A stretch of DNA of 64,000 nt from contig JAWLHU010000007.1 of assembly GCA_041690255.1 (NCBI GenBank), positions 62,001-126,000 of the forward strand, given 5' to 3'. Position 1 is the stretch's first letter. Every line of letters starts with the position of its first letter. The notes under the pieces are model-generated. The model did not search any database. It was not told the DNA's origin and saw nothing but the letters and a program-made list of their open reading frames with translations. This stretch comes from JAWLHU01 sp041690255. Lineage in GTDB: Bacteria; Bacillota; Sulfobacillia; Symbiobacteriales; Symbiobacteriaceae. Both the position numbers and the translations under genes were made by a program. Below are positions 1 to 8,708 of this stretch, one piece after another.

Positions 1-45
1 AGCGCAACATCGGAGCAACGCCGCAGATAATAAGGTGGTAATGAC

Positions 46-2949
46 GTGAAGGAACGCGTTGCGGAGTTCGTCCGCGAGAAGGCGTACAAGCCCATGACCT
101 TCGCCGAGCTGGCGGAGGCCATGGCAGTCCCCGAGAGGCAGCATCCACAGCTGCGCAAGACCCTGGAGCAAATGGAGGCCACGGGTGACCTGGTTCGTAC
201 CCGCACGGAGTGCTACGGCGTACCAGAGCGGATGAACCTGGTGGTTGGCCGCCTCCAGGGGCACCCCAAGGGGTTCGGCTTTCTGATCCCCGACGACCCC
301 GCCGGCGATGACCTCTTCATCGGACGCGAGTCATTGAACGGCGCCTGGCACGGCGACCGGATCATTGCGCGCATTAACCCGGCCGCCCGACCCGGCGCCC
401 GGACTGAGGGCGAGATCATCCGCATTCTGCAGCGGGCCAACAACCGTGTGGTAGGCACATTCGATGCTGCCAAGCATGGGGGCTATGTCACACCCGACGA
501 GAAGCGGCTGCCCGAGGATATCTCGATCCCGAAGGGGGCGACCAACGGCGCCAAGACCGGCGAGAAGGTGGTCGTCCAGATTATCGAGTGGCCAGCTGCC
601 CGGCGCGTTGCTGAAGGTCGCGTCGTGGAGCGGCTTGGCGTAAAGGGCGCCGTCGGCGTGGACATTGTGAGCGTGATTCGCAAGTTCGGCCTGCCCGAGG
701 CCTTCCCGGCCAACGTGGTGAAGGAGTCGGAGACGATCCCCGAGACGGTGACCGCCGATGCGATCGCCGAAGCGGGGCGCCGGGACCTGCGCAACTGGAC
801 CATCGTCACGATCGATGGGGAGGACGCCAAGGATCTCGATGACGCCATCAGCATCGAAAAGCTGGGTCCGAATCGCTGGCGGCTTGGTGTACACATTGCC
901 GATGTTTCGTACTACGTCACCGAAGGCTCCGCCTTGGACCGGGAGGCCTATAAACGGGGTACATCGGTCTACCTGGCCGACCGGGTGGTCCCCATGCTGC
1001 CGCCCCGGCTCTCCAACGGTGTTTGCTCCCTGAACCCGGCGGTCGACCGGCTCACGCTCTCCTGTGTCATGGAGATCGATGGTGACGGTGCGGTCAAGTC
1101 ATACGAGATCTTCCCTTCAGTCATCAAGACGGCTGCCCGCATGACCTACACCCGGGTCAATGAGATCCTCGCGAATGAGCCGGGGGCGGAGCAGGGTTAC
1201 GAGAAGCTGGTGCCGCTCTTCCGGGAGATGCTGAGCCTCATGGAGGTCCTGCGGATCAAGCGGGGCCGGCGTGGCGCGCTGGACTTTGACCTGCCCGAGG
1301 CCAAGGTGAAGCTGGATGAGAAGGGATGGCCGACCGAAATCCAGCGGGTCAACCGCGGTGTCTCGGAGCGGATGATCGAGGAGTTCATGCTGGTTGCCAA
1401 CGAGACGGTGGCAGAGCACGTCCACAAGCGGAACGTGCCCTTCATGTACCGGATTCACGAGGCGCCGGCACCGGATCGGGTCGTGGGCCTCAAGGAATTC
1501 CTCGGTCTTTTCGGCTACACGCTGAAGATGCCCCGGGAGGGCGACGTTTCGCCCAAGGAGCTGCAGGCGATCACCGACTGGAGCCGGGGCCGCTCCGAGG
1601 AGAATCTGATCAACTCCGTCCTGCTCCGCACCATGCGGCAGGCGGTATACAGTGAGAACAACCTGGGTCACTTCGGCCTGGCGGCGGAGTTCTATTGCCA
1701 CTTTACCTCCCCGATCCGGCGCTACCCGGACCTGGTCGTCCACCGCATCCTGCGGGCCATGATCGCTCACCAGAACAACCTGCCGGGCAAGCTCCGCTCC
1801 AAGCTGGAGCGGTTCATGCCCGAGGCGGCCCGCAACTCCTCTGACAGGGAGCGGCTGGCCGTAGAGGCGGAGCGGGAGACCGTGGAGATCAAGAAGGCGG
1901 AGTTCATGTTGGACAAGGTCGGTGAGAGCTTCACCGGCGTGGTCTCGGGCGTCACCCAGTGGGGCTTCTTTGTCCAGTTGCCCAACACGGTGGAGGGGCT
2001 CGTCCACGTCTCCACCCTGACCGATGACTACTACCACTTCCACGAGGACTACTACGCCCTGATTGGCGAGCGGACCCGGCGGCGCTTCCGGCTGGGCGAC
2101 ACGGTGGTCGTTCGGGTCAATCGGGTGGATGTCGACAGCCGGCAGATCGATTTCCTGCTGGATGAGGAGAGCCAGGTGCAGACCGTGATCTCTATGCCGG
2201 CAACCGAGGGGCGCGGTCGGGCGCCGCGTAAGGCGGCGATCTCGGGCCAGCCCCAAACGAAGGGCAAACCGGTGCAGAAGGCTATTGCTGAGGCTCCCGC
2301 CTTGCAGAAGGCGGCTGCCGAGGCCCCAGCGGCGCCGAAGGCTATTACTGAGGCCCCCGCGGCTCCGAAGGCGGCTGCTGAGACAATGCCGCCCCAGATG
2401 GAGCCTGCGGCCACGGCGACTAAGAAGAGGAAGCGCCGGAAGAGCAAGAAGCCGAAGGCAGAGGCCTTGCTGCCGGAGACCAACACATTTGGCCTCTCGC
2501 ATTTGCCGGTCCGACAGACGATCGAGCCGGCTCCGGAGCCGGTGGAGGAGCACAAGGTGGTCCGCCTCCATGCACAGGGGCCGTCGAAGACCATGTTCGA
2601 CATGTGGGGTGTGCCTGTGCCTTCCGGCAAGGCCAAACTGCGTGAGGTCAGCGATCCGTCTGTGATCAACCCATTCTCGATCAACCCGCCTCCCCGCCGT
2701 GAGCGAGAGCGCCCGGCCCGTGGGGAGCAGGAGAAGAAGGCAGGAAGCGAGCAGGCGAAGCCCGCACGAAGCCGGACCGCCGGCGGCCGGGCCAAGGCCG
2801 AGAAGAAACCCGCCGAGAAGAAGCCCGCTGAGGCGGCACCGGTCCCTGCTGAGGCCGGGGAGGAGAAGGCGACGAAGAGCCGTCCCCGCCAGCGGCGCCG
2901 GCCAAGCGCAGGCCGGGGACGCAAGCCCCAGGCGCCGGCGGAGGAGTAA
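46..2949 (+). CDS. rnr: Ribonuclease R (RNase II/RNB family) with long C-terminal tail
   Basis: Processive 3'-5' exoribonuclease that degrades structured RNA and, with SmpB/tmRNA encoded next door, the mRNAs of stalled ribosomes. Seen: an N-terminal winged-helix/cold-shock region (about residues 1-230), an RNB catalytic core (about 245-600) with the Asp-rich motif DGEDAKDLDDA and the RRYPDLVVHR signature, and an S1 RNA-binding domain (about 640-720). The start is GTG at 46, 7 nt after AAGGTGG. Family members are usually 700-810 residues; this one has 967 because of a roughly 240-residue Ala/Pro/Lys/Arg-rich tail with imperfect EAPAAPKA-type repeats. The tail is probably disordered and RNA- or ribosome-binding, which is inference. 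Confidence 0.95.
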   Translation: MKERVAEFVREKAYKPMTFAELAEAMAVPERQHPQLRKTLEQMEATGDLVRTRTECYGVPERMNLVVGRLQGHPKGFGFLIPDDPAGDDLFIGRESLNGAWHGDRIIARINPAARPGARTEGEIIRILQRANNRVVGTFDAAKHGGYVTPDEKRLPEDISIPKGATNGAKTGEKVVVQIIEWPAARRVAEGRVVERLGVKGAVGVDIVSVIRKFGLPEAFPANVVKESETIPETVTADAIAEAGRRDLRNWTIVTIDGEDAKDLDDAISIEKLGPNRWRLGVHIADVSYYVTEGSALDREAYKRGTSVYLADRVVPMLPPRLSNGVCSLNPAVDRLTLSCVMEIDGDGAVKSYEIFPSVIKTAARMTYTRVNEILANEPGAEQGYEKLVPLFREMLSLMEVLRIKRGRRGALDFDLPEAKVKLDEKGWPTEIQRVNRGVSERMIEEFMLVANETVAEHVHKRNVPFMYRIHEAPAPDRVVGLKEFLGLFGYTLKMPREGDVSPKELQAITDWSRGRSEENLINSVLLRTMRQAVYSENNLGHFGLAAEFYCHFTSPIRRYPDLVVHRILRAMIAHQNNLPGKLRSKLERFMPEAARNSSDRERLAVEAERETVEIKKAEFMLDKVGESFTGVVSGVTQWGFFVQLPNTVEGLVHVSTLTDDYYHFHEDYYALIGERTRRRFRLGDTVVVRVNRVDVDSRQIDFLLDEESQVQTVISMPATEGRGRAPRKAAISGQPQTKGKPVQKAIAEAPALQKAAAEAPAAPKAITEAPAAPKAAAETMPPQMEPAATATKKRKRRKSKKPKAEALLPETNTFGLSHLPVRQTIEPAPEPVEEHKVVRLHAQGPSKTMFDMWGVPVPSGKAKLREVSDPSVINPFSINPPPRRERERPARGEQEKKAGSEQAKPARSRTAGGRAKAEKKPAEKKPAEAAPVPAEAGEEKATKSRPRQRRRPSAGRGRKPQAPAEE

Positions 2950-2955
2950 AAGACG

Positions 2956-2987
2956 AACCCGGCTTCCCTCTGTAGGGCGGCCGGGTT
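2956..2987. terminator. Hairpin between convergent rnr and membrane-protein gene
   Basis: AACCCGGC (2956-2963) pairs perfectly with GCCGGGTT (2980-2987), followed by TTCC. It lies just after the rnr stop and just before the end of the reverse-strand gene, so it may serve both. Confidence 0.65.
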
Positions 2988-3002
2988 TCCTGTCGGAAAG
3001 CG

Positions 3003-3473
3003 TTATGCGATTTGCCGGATCATGATCGCCATGATGCCCACCGATCCCGCCAACCACAGGCCCCACGAGGCCCACTTCCACCGGCGTAACGGCTCGAGCT
3101 GTGGTACCGTCACGGTCCAGGCGTTCAGGGCGGTCACCGTCCAGAGATGGGTGACCAGCAGGCCGGCCAGTGCCATGCTCCCACCGCCGATTTTCGTCAC
3201 GCTGAACAAGGCCGGCCCTGCCAGGACGGCGAGGAGCACCCAGGCGAGCGTCTCCTGCCACCAGAGCCAATGCCTGACGAGCCGTTCCAGCGCCAGGCAG
3301 GCGACGACGGATACGAGGCTTGCCGCAGCGAGACCGAGCAGGAGGCCGGTCCAAACGAGCAGGTTTTCTTGGAACCGCAGGGAGCCCGGGTATCGAACCA
3401 CCTCCAGAGCCCAAGCAACAATGGCTATGAAGGCAAGTACCCCCGTCGACCACACCGAAGCGGGACGCAGCAT
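3003..3473 (-). CDS. Small integral membrane protein, unknown function
   Basis: 156 residues with about four to five hydrophobic segments (near residues 10-28, 38-62, 72-92, 97-120 and 132-153), so very likely a polytopic membrane protein. The ATG start is preceded by GAGGAGGGG at good spacing, which supports a real gene. It is convergent with rnr and divergent from smpB. I do not recognise the family and no catalytic motif stands out. Confidence 0.7.
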   Translation of the reverse strand: MLRPASVWSTGVLAFIAIVAWALEVVRYPGSLRFQENLLVWTGLLLGLAAASLVSVVACLALERLVRHWLWWQETLAWVLLAVLAGPALFSVTKIGGGSMALAGLLVTHLWTVTALNAWTVTVPQLEPLRRWKWASWGLWLAGSVGIMAIMIRQIA

Positions 3474-3547
3474 GATGTCCCCTCCTCTGTGAATATGACG
3501 ATTTACATAAGTATGAAGTTACGTCTCTGCTACCAGTGCCTGCCTTC

Positions 3548-3576
3548 TTGACATTTCGCCGGGTCGCGCCCATAAT
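3548..3576 (+). promoter_or_regulatory. Sigma-A-type promoter for smpB
   Basis: TTGACA at 3548-3553, a 17-nt spacer and CATAAT at 3571-3576. The predicted transcription start near 3583 is downstream of the more distal in-frame ATG (3536), which rules that start out and favours ATG 3602. Confidence 0.8.
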
Positions 3577-3601
3577 GAGAAGTCCGGACGAGGTGAGGAA
3601 G

Positions 3602-4081
3602 ATGGCCAAAGAGAAGGCGAAGAGCGAGTTCCAGAACATAGCCGAGAACCGCAAGGCCCGCCACGATTACTTTGTGGAGGAGTCATTTGAGGCCGGTCTT
3701 GTTCTCGTCGGCTCGGAGGTCAAGTCCTGTCGGGCGGGGCGCGTCAACCTGCGTGACGGCTACGCTCAGATCAAGGACGGCGAGATCTTCCTGTACAACG
3801 TCCATATCAGCCCGTACGAGCAGGCGAACCGGTTTAACCATGAACCACTTCGCCCGCGCAAGCTCCTCATGCACAAGGGCGAGATTCGGCGGCTTTTCGG
3901 CCTCGTGCGCGAAAAGGGCTTCACATTGGTCCCCCTTCAGATGTATTTTAAGAAGGGGAAGGCAAAGGTGGAGCTTGCCCTCGCCCGCGGCAAGAAGGCC
4001 TACGACAAGCGAGACGATATCGCAGCGCGCGACGTCAAGCGGGAGATGGCCCGAGCCATGCGGGGCAAGTACGAGGACTGA
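3602..4081 (+). CDS. smpB: SsrA-binding protein SmpB
   Basis: 159-residue partner of tmRNA in trans-translation; it binds the tRNA-like domain and delivers it to stalled ribosomes. Family motifs seen include the start-proximal KARHDYF, the GSEVKS segment, NVHISPYEQ and the basic C-terminal tail. ATG 3602 is chosen because GAGGTGAGG lies at the right distance and a consensus promoter lies inside the longer reading frame. tmRNA follows 55 nt downstream, the usual arrangement. Confidence 0.97.
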   Translation: MAKEKAKSEFQNIAENRKARHDYFVEESFEAGLVLVGSEVKSCRAGRVNLRDGYAQIKDGEIFLYNVHISPYEQANRFNHEPLRPRKLLMHKGEIRRLFGLVREKGFTLVPLQMYFKKGKAKVELALARGKKAYDKRDDIAARDVKREMARAMRGKYED

Positions 4082-4135
4082 TCCTTCCCACGGTGGCACT
4101 CGCCGGTCTTTTGTGGATCGGCTTTATCCTAACAA

Positions 4136-4512
4136 GGGGGCGAGTTAGGTTCGACGGGGGAGACGGCATTCAGGATAGCGAGCCGAGGTGCGGTTGCCTC
4201 GTAAAACTGGCCGCAAACCATTAAGTGCCAACAACGATTTCGCTTACGCTGCGTAAGCAGCCGGCGGCCTAAAGCCGCCGATCGCTCCTCCAGTCTGTGG
4301 GCTCCGTGCGCTGGAGTTGTAGCGTCAACTAACGGGCTGTTCCACCTGAGGTGACATCGGACTCAGGAGGCGAGGAACTTTTCGAGGTTGGCCTGGTACG
4401 AAGCCCGCCGTTCGGCGTCGTAGCAGGCGAGATTTAAAGGAATGGCTGCGCTCGGAGAAGTCCTGTTTGAAGCTCTTTCGGACGCGGGAGGCAGAGCCCG
4501 CCGCCTCCACCA
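4136..4512 (+). ncRNA. ssrA: tmRNA (transfer-messenger RNA)
   Basis: The 5' end GGGGGCG (4136-4142) pairs with CGCCTCC (4502-4508) to form the acceptor stem, and CCA is encoded (4510-4512). The 5' domain has the characteristic GGTTCGACGGGG stretch, and the GCCGAGG...CCTCGTAAA segment typical of tmRNA follows. The tag reading frame, resuming at GCC near 4229, is ANNDFAYAA then TAA, ending in the usual YAA-like degron. The T arm is odd: stem GCGGG/CCCGC is present but the loop reads AGGCAGAG (8 nt) instead of a TTCRANT loop. The 3' end is duplicated 1231 bp downstream. Confidence 0.93.
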
Positions 4513-4560
4513 ATCTGCCGAAGGCCCTGTGGCGATCATTCGCCGCAGGGCCTTTTTTCG
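4481..4560 (+). repeat. Direct repeat copy 1: ssrA 3' end plus terminator (attL-like)
   Basis: Bases 4481-4543 are identical to 5712-5774 (63 bp), and similarity continues with a few mismatches through the terminator. Duplication of the 3' end of ssrA is the usual footprint of an integrative element inserted at tmRNA. Copy 1 is joined to the tmRNA body. Confidence 0.85.
4521..4558 (+). terminator. Intrinsic terminator of ssrA
   Basis: AAGGCCCTG (4521-4529) pairs with CAGGGCCTT (4546-4554), with an inner GGCGA/TCGCC stem and a run of six T. Classic Rho-independent terminator. Confidence 0.9.
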
Positions 4561-4603
4561 AGGGTCGACGCCCCGCCCTGGGGCCCGCAGGCGATCCCTA
4601 AGG

Positions 4604-5260
4604 CTATGGCTTCAACTCAGCCAGGAACTGGTCCAGTTCTGGTGCGAACTGATCATGCATAAGGCCCACCCGTCGCAGGGTCTCCTCCTCCGACAGGGAC
4701 GAATCGACCGACAGAGCCGTGAAGCGGACTAGGTACCCCTGCTGGGCGATGAGCCCCTGGAGTACATAGGGAATAGCCGCCTTCTCCTGAGCTTCCTCCG
4801 GAATATGCGGTCGCACCAAGTCATCGCGGAGGGCGGAGTAGTAGACCAGCCTTTCCCGATCAGAGTGTGGATCGTATATGAGACTGACCTGAACCAGGAC
4901 ATCGGCTTCTCCGTAGTAGTAAAGATCGTAGCGCCCTGGCTTCAGGGGATCGCCATCGACCCCGTCGTGATCTCTCGCATCAACCGTCAGCTCAGGGAGG
5001 CCAATCAGTTCAGCATTGAGGCTATCCGTTGGGTAGATCAGCCTGAACCCGGTGGGGTGGAACTCCTCCTGAACCTGGCGGACCAGTTGTTTGAAGTCTG
5101 CATAGGAGATAGTCTCGGCCGAGACGACCTCCCGGCTGGCTCCCCATGATGCCCTTGCACCGACACCATAGCCTATCAAAGTGGCGGCCAGCACCAGTAT
5201 CACTACGACTACCCTTGGTTGAGCAAGACGGAGTCCTTGGGAACCTTGTGACGGGCGCAT
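4604..5260 (-). CDS. Membrane-anchored protein of unknown function
   Basis: 218 residues. A basic N-terminus is followed by one hydrophobic segment (about residues 16-34), so a signal anchor or uncleaved signal peptide with a soluble extracellular domain is likely. The rest is mixed alpha/beta and acidic; I recognise no family. It is the only intact gene between the two copies of the ssrA 3' end and therefore the probable cargo of a small or shrunken insertion. The gene has no obvious operon partner. Confidence 0.6.
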   Translation of the reverse strand: MRPSQGSQGLRLAQPRVVVVILVLAATLIGYGVGARASWGASREVVSAETISYADFKQLVRQVQEEFHPTGFRLIYPTDSLNAELIGLPELTVDARDHDGVDGDPLKPGRYDLYYYGEADVLVQVSLIYDPHSDRERLVYYSALRDDLVRPHIPEEAQEKAAIPYVLQGLIAQQGYLVRFTALSVDSSLSEEETLRRVGLMHDQFAPELDQFLAELKP

Positions 5261-5711
5261 AGCTCACTCTCCTCGTTGGCTTTAGAACTCCTCATTTGGA
5301 GAATGAGGGCCTCCCTTGGGAGGCCCACGTTTCTGTACCAGGCATTTATATGGCCTATTTTCAAAGGGGAAATCACGAGTGAACCCTTGGCGCCACGCTT
5401 TGAGTGAGGTGCCGGAGAGAATCGCCAGTATGGCGGCTGGGGCGTCTCCCAGCACTTGAGGATTAATAGGAGGCGGTCGACGCATCGTAGCGATCTTCTT
5501 CTCCCAATCATACACATCGAGGGGCGTGACAATGAACGGTGGGCGGCTCCTTCGCCAGTGTCGTCCCAACCAGCGACCCCAAAATCAACGAAGCCCCTTA
5601 CATAGTTGGATCATATCCATAATACCATTGAGGATATACAGATACAAGCTTAAATTATTATAAACATAAATAAATTACTATAGACAGAATTGATGTAGCC
5701 TGACACCTTTT
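5261..5711. other. Cargo remnant between the ssrA repeats; no intact gene
   Basis: This stretch has lower GC than the flanks and is strongly AT-rich at about 5640-5700. On the reverse strand a 95-codon open frame (5282-5569) has protein-like composition. A neighbouring frame just upstream reads like a hydrophobic leader, so this may be one small gene broken by a frameshift. No family recognised. Confidence 0.4.
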
Positions 5712-5790
5712 GACGCGGGAGGCAGAGCCCGCCGCCTCCACCAATCTGCCGAAGGCCCTGTGGCGATCATTCGCTGCAGGGCCTTCTTCG
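5712..5790 (+). repeat. Direct repeat copy 2: orphan ssrA 3' end (attR-like)
   Basis: 63 bp identical to 4481-4543, including the acceptor-stem 3' strand and CCA, then a slightly diverged copy of the terminator hairpin with the T-run interrupted by C. There is no tmRNA body in front of it. It marks the distal edge of the inserted segment. Confidence 0.85.
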
Positions 5791-5884
5791 CGCCATCTCA
5801 CCGGGTCAGCGGTCACCCAGGGCAGGAGCCGGTGTCCCGGCGGCGAACCATAGGGCTTGAAGTGCTGAACGGAGGTGAGCCTGC

Positions 5885-8536
5885 GTGGTCCGGGTCTTTC
5901 GCACAAAGCTCTTGCCACCCCGTACCGAAGGAGCGCTAGCACGCCCCCGCCTGCTGGAGCAGCCCCGCCCATCGCTGTTGGTGCTGCAGGCGCCGGCAGG
6001 GTCGGGAAAGTCCATCTTCCTCGCCCAGTGGCTGGAGGCGCAGGGGCTGCCCTATCTCTACTATCAACTTGATGACCAGGACCGGGAGGGAGAGGTCTTC
6101 GCCGCTCACCTGCTGGAGGGATTGCGGCGGCTGTGGCCCGATTGGAGCACCCCCGACGGCGCAGAGGTGAACCCCGCCGACCTTGCGGTCGAGGTGGTGA
6201 ACGAGGCGGTCGCCCGTCCGCCCTTCGTTCTGGCGCTGGATGGGCTGCAGGCCGCCTTCGGCCAGCCCTACCTGGCCGACCTGCTGGCAGTCTGGCTCCG
6301 CTACGCCCCGCCCGGTCTGACGTTGGCCCTGGCCAGCCGCTCCCCGCTTCCGGTCGAGCTCCCGGAGTCGGCACAGTACCGGCTGGGGGCCGTGGCCCTC
6401 GCTTTCACCCCCGAGGAGACGCAAGCCTGGCTGGGCCATGGCGACTGGCACGAGTGCCTGCAGAGCACCGGCGGCCTGCCGCTCGCCCTTCAGCTCTGGC
6501 GGCAGAGCCCGGCGACCTGGCGCCAGGCCCTGAGCCAGCGGGCAGTCGCTGAGTTGCCACCCCACGTGCCGCCCGAGGCCGGGCGGGCGCTGGTGGCCGA
6601 GTGGCTCTCCGGGCAGATGACGCTGGCCCAGCTCGCCTACCAACTCTCTGAGGGGCAGCCAGGAGCGGAGCGGCTCTGGCACGAGGCACAGGCGGCCCGA
6701 TCTGACCTGCTCATGGGTGACGTGGCGGCAGCGCTGACCCGCCTCTCCCCGCTCTGGGACCGGGCCAGGGGCAGCGGTGACCGGCCGCTCATGGGCGCCG
6801 TGGCCCTATTGCGGGGCGAGTACCACTATGTGAAGGGCGAGTACGGCCAGGCGATGGAGTGGTACCGGCAGGCCTTTGAGGCCGATCCGGTGTTGGAGTA
6901 TGGCGGCACTCATTCCATGGTGGCCATCCTGAAGGATCAGGGGCAGTTGGAGGAGGGGCTGGCCCGGGCGGAGCGCTGTATTCAGACCTGCCGTACCCGG
7001 GGCGACTTGCAGGCGCTGGCCTATGCCCACCAGCAGTGCGGGGCCGTGCTGGCCGAGTCCGATCGACTGGACGAGGCGGAGAGCCACTACCTGGAGGCGG
7101 AGCGGATCGGCCTCAAGCTCTCCGGCGAGCCCTTCTACGGGATCCTGGCGCTGGCTCACAGAGGGATGCTCCAGCGGAAGCGGCAGAACATGACGCTCTA
7201 CCGGCAGCTGGCCGAGGAGGCGCACGCACTGGCTCGCCACCGCTCCCCCTGGCTGGAGCACATCTGTGGCTTTATCCTGGCCGGGGCGATGGTCCACTGG
7301 AAGGAGCCTGAGGCGGCCCAGCGGTTGGCTGCATCTGCCAGCGCCTTCCTCGCAGCGGTAGATTCCAAGTGGCAGCTCCACCTGGTCCATATCACCCTGG
7401 CCGGTGCCCGCTGGGCGATGGGGGCGCAGGACGAGGCGCGGCGCCATGTCGATCAGGCGCTGGTCCACGCCGCCCGTGAGGGCTACGTGCAGGCGCTGGT
7501 CAACTACTGGGAGGCTTACGGCCACCTGGTGATCGATGCATTGAGCCGCGATGTCGAGCCATCCTTCTGTCAGGAGATCTGCATTCGCGTCGGGCAGCGT
7601 GCGTTGGCGCCCCTGCTGGAGCTGACGGCCCATGCCGAACCGCGGGCCCGTCGGGGGGCGCTGTACCCGCTCGCTGTGATCGGGGGGCCGGAGGCGGAGC
7701 GGGCAATCCGCCATCTGCTGTACGATCAGGAGGAGCTGGTGCGGGATGGGGCCCTGGTCGCCCTGCGTTCCCTCACCGGCAAGGAGGAGGGAGCGGTTGG
7801 CACACCAACTGCGGTGGCCCCGGTGGCGGTGGCCCGCCTGCGGCTTTTCCTGCTCGGCCCCATCGCTGTCGAGGTGGCTGGGGAGCGGGTTTCAGCCTGG
7901 CGGACGGCCAAGGCCCGGGATCTCATCGCTTACCTGGCCCTGGCTGGTGGACGTCCCGTCACCCGGGATCAGCTAATCGAAGCGCTCTGGCCCGAGACCG
8001 AACCGGAGGCAGGGCAGGCGCTGCTTCACACCACGCTCTACTACCTGCGCCGGGCGCTCAAGGGCGCAGGTGAGGGGTTGATCACCTACGCCGGGGGTGC
8101 CTACCGCCTGGAGTTGGCTGGTGTTGAGGTGGATTACCAGCATCTCCTGGCCTTGCTGGAGTCCGGGGGAGAGGCGAACTGGCGCCAGGCGGTGGCGCTC
8201 TACCAGGGAGAGTTGCTGCAAGGGCTCGACTACCCCTGGGCTGAGGCGCCTCGAACCCGGGCGCACGGCGCCTGCATGGAAGCGCTCCGCTCCCTGGCTG
8301 GAGCGGCGCAGTCGGCGGGCCGCCACGGCGAGGCGGTGGAGTGTTGGCAGCGCCTGGTCCAGGCGGACCCGCTGGCCGAGGAGGGCCACCTGGGGTTAAT
8401 GCGCTGCTACGCCGCCCTGGGTAACCGCAATGCCGCCCTGCAGCAGTTTCAGACGCTTCAGCAGCGACTGGACGAGGAGTTGGGCCTGGAGCCCAGCCCT
8501 GAGGCCCGCAAGCTCTACACGCAACTGATCCTGTGA
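5885..8536 (+). CDS. BTAD/SARP-type transcriptional regulator with STAND ATPase and TPR region
   Basis: 883 residues. An N-terminal ATPase has a Walker A motif (APAGSGKS, about residues 36-43) as in MalT/AfsR-type STAND regulators. A TPR-rich helical region follows (about 270-560), then a short HEAT-like pair (about 585-640). The C-terminus has a winged-helix transcriptional regulator domain (about 655-745) and a bacterial transcriptional activation domain (about 750-883). The GTG start follows GAGGTGAG. It is probably a ligand- or protein-sensing activator. The ABC exporter genes downstream are candidate targets but are separated from it by a terminator. Confidence 0.85.
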   Translation: MVRVFRTKLLPPRTEGALARPRLLEQPRPSLLVLQAPAGSGKSIFLAQWLEAQGLPYLYYQLDDQDREGEVFAAHLLEGLRRLWPDWSTPDGAEVNPADLAVEVVNEAVARPPFVLALDGLQAAFGQPYLADLLAVWLRYAPPGLTLALASRSPLPVELPESAQYRLGAVALAFTPEETQAWLGHGDWHECLQSTGGLPLALQLWRQSPATWRQALSQRAVAELPPHVPPEAGRALVAEWLSGQMTLAQLAYQLSEGQPGAERLWHEAQAARSDLLMGDVAAALTRLSPLWDRARGSGDRPLMGAVALLRGEYHYVKGEYGQAMEWYRQAFEADPVLEYGGTHSMVAILKDQGQLEEGLARAERCIQTCRTRGDLQALAYAHQQCGAVLAESDRLDEAESHYLEAERIGLKLSGEPFYGILALAHRGMLQRKRQNMTLYRQLAEEAHALARHRSPWLEHICGFILAGAMVHWKEPEAAQRLAASASAFLAAVDSKWQLHLVHITLAGARWAMGAQDEARRHVDQALVHAAREGYVQALVNYWEAYGHLVIDALSRDVEPSFCQEICIRVGQRALAPLLELTAHAEPRARRGALYPLAVIGGPEAERAIRHLLYDQEELVRDGALVALRSLTGKEEGAVGTPTAVAPVAVARLRLFLLGPIAVEVAGERVSAWRTAKARDLIAYLALAGGRPVTRDQLIEALWPETEPEAGQALLHTTLYYLRRALKGAGEGLITYAGGAYRLELAGVEVDYQHLLALLESGGEANWRQAVALYQGELLQGLDYPWAEAPRTRAHGACMEALRSLAGAAQSAGRHGEAVECWQRLVQADPLAEEGHLGLMRCYAALGNRNAALQQFQTLQQRLDEELGLEPSPEARKLYTQLIL

Positions 8537-8561
8537 GCCAGATGTTGAGTGTTTGTTAAGA

Positions 8562-8600
8562 GGGACCCGATGCCTGAGCAGTGCAGGCGTCGGGTCCCTT
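8562..8600 (+). terminator. Intrinsic terminator after the BTAD regulator
   Basis: GGGACCCGATGCCTG pairs with CAGGCGTCGGGTCCC, with one bulge or mismatch and a 7-nt loop, followed by TT. Confidence 0.8.
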
Positions 8601-8708
8601 CCCGTTCCGGGGTGGCGGGTGTTCAGAGCCTGTTACCTTCACCGTTGAGTGGGGCATGCGAAGATAGGCCTGTGACAACCGATCAGTAGCCTCAAGGAGG
8701 AACGAAAC

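Noticed and set aside
3536..3601. SmpB start at ATG 3536
   Set aside because: The consensus promoter at 3548-3576 would place the transcript start downstream of this codon, and the extra 22 residues do not match the family.
1117..3654. 845-codon reverse-strand open frame antisense to rnr
   Set aside because: High-GC shadow frame. It is Arg/Leu/Gly-rich without motifs, while the forward strand encodes a clear RNase R.
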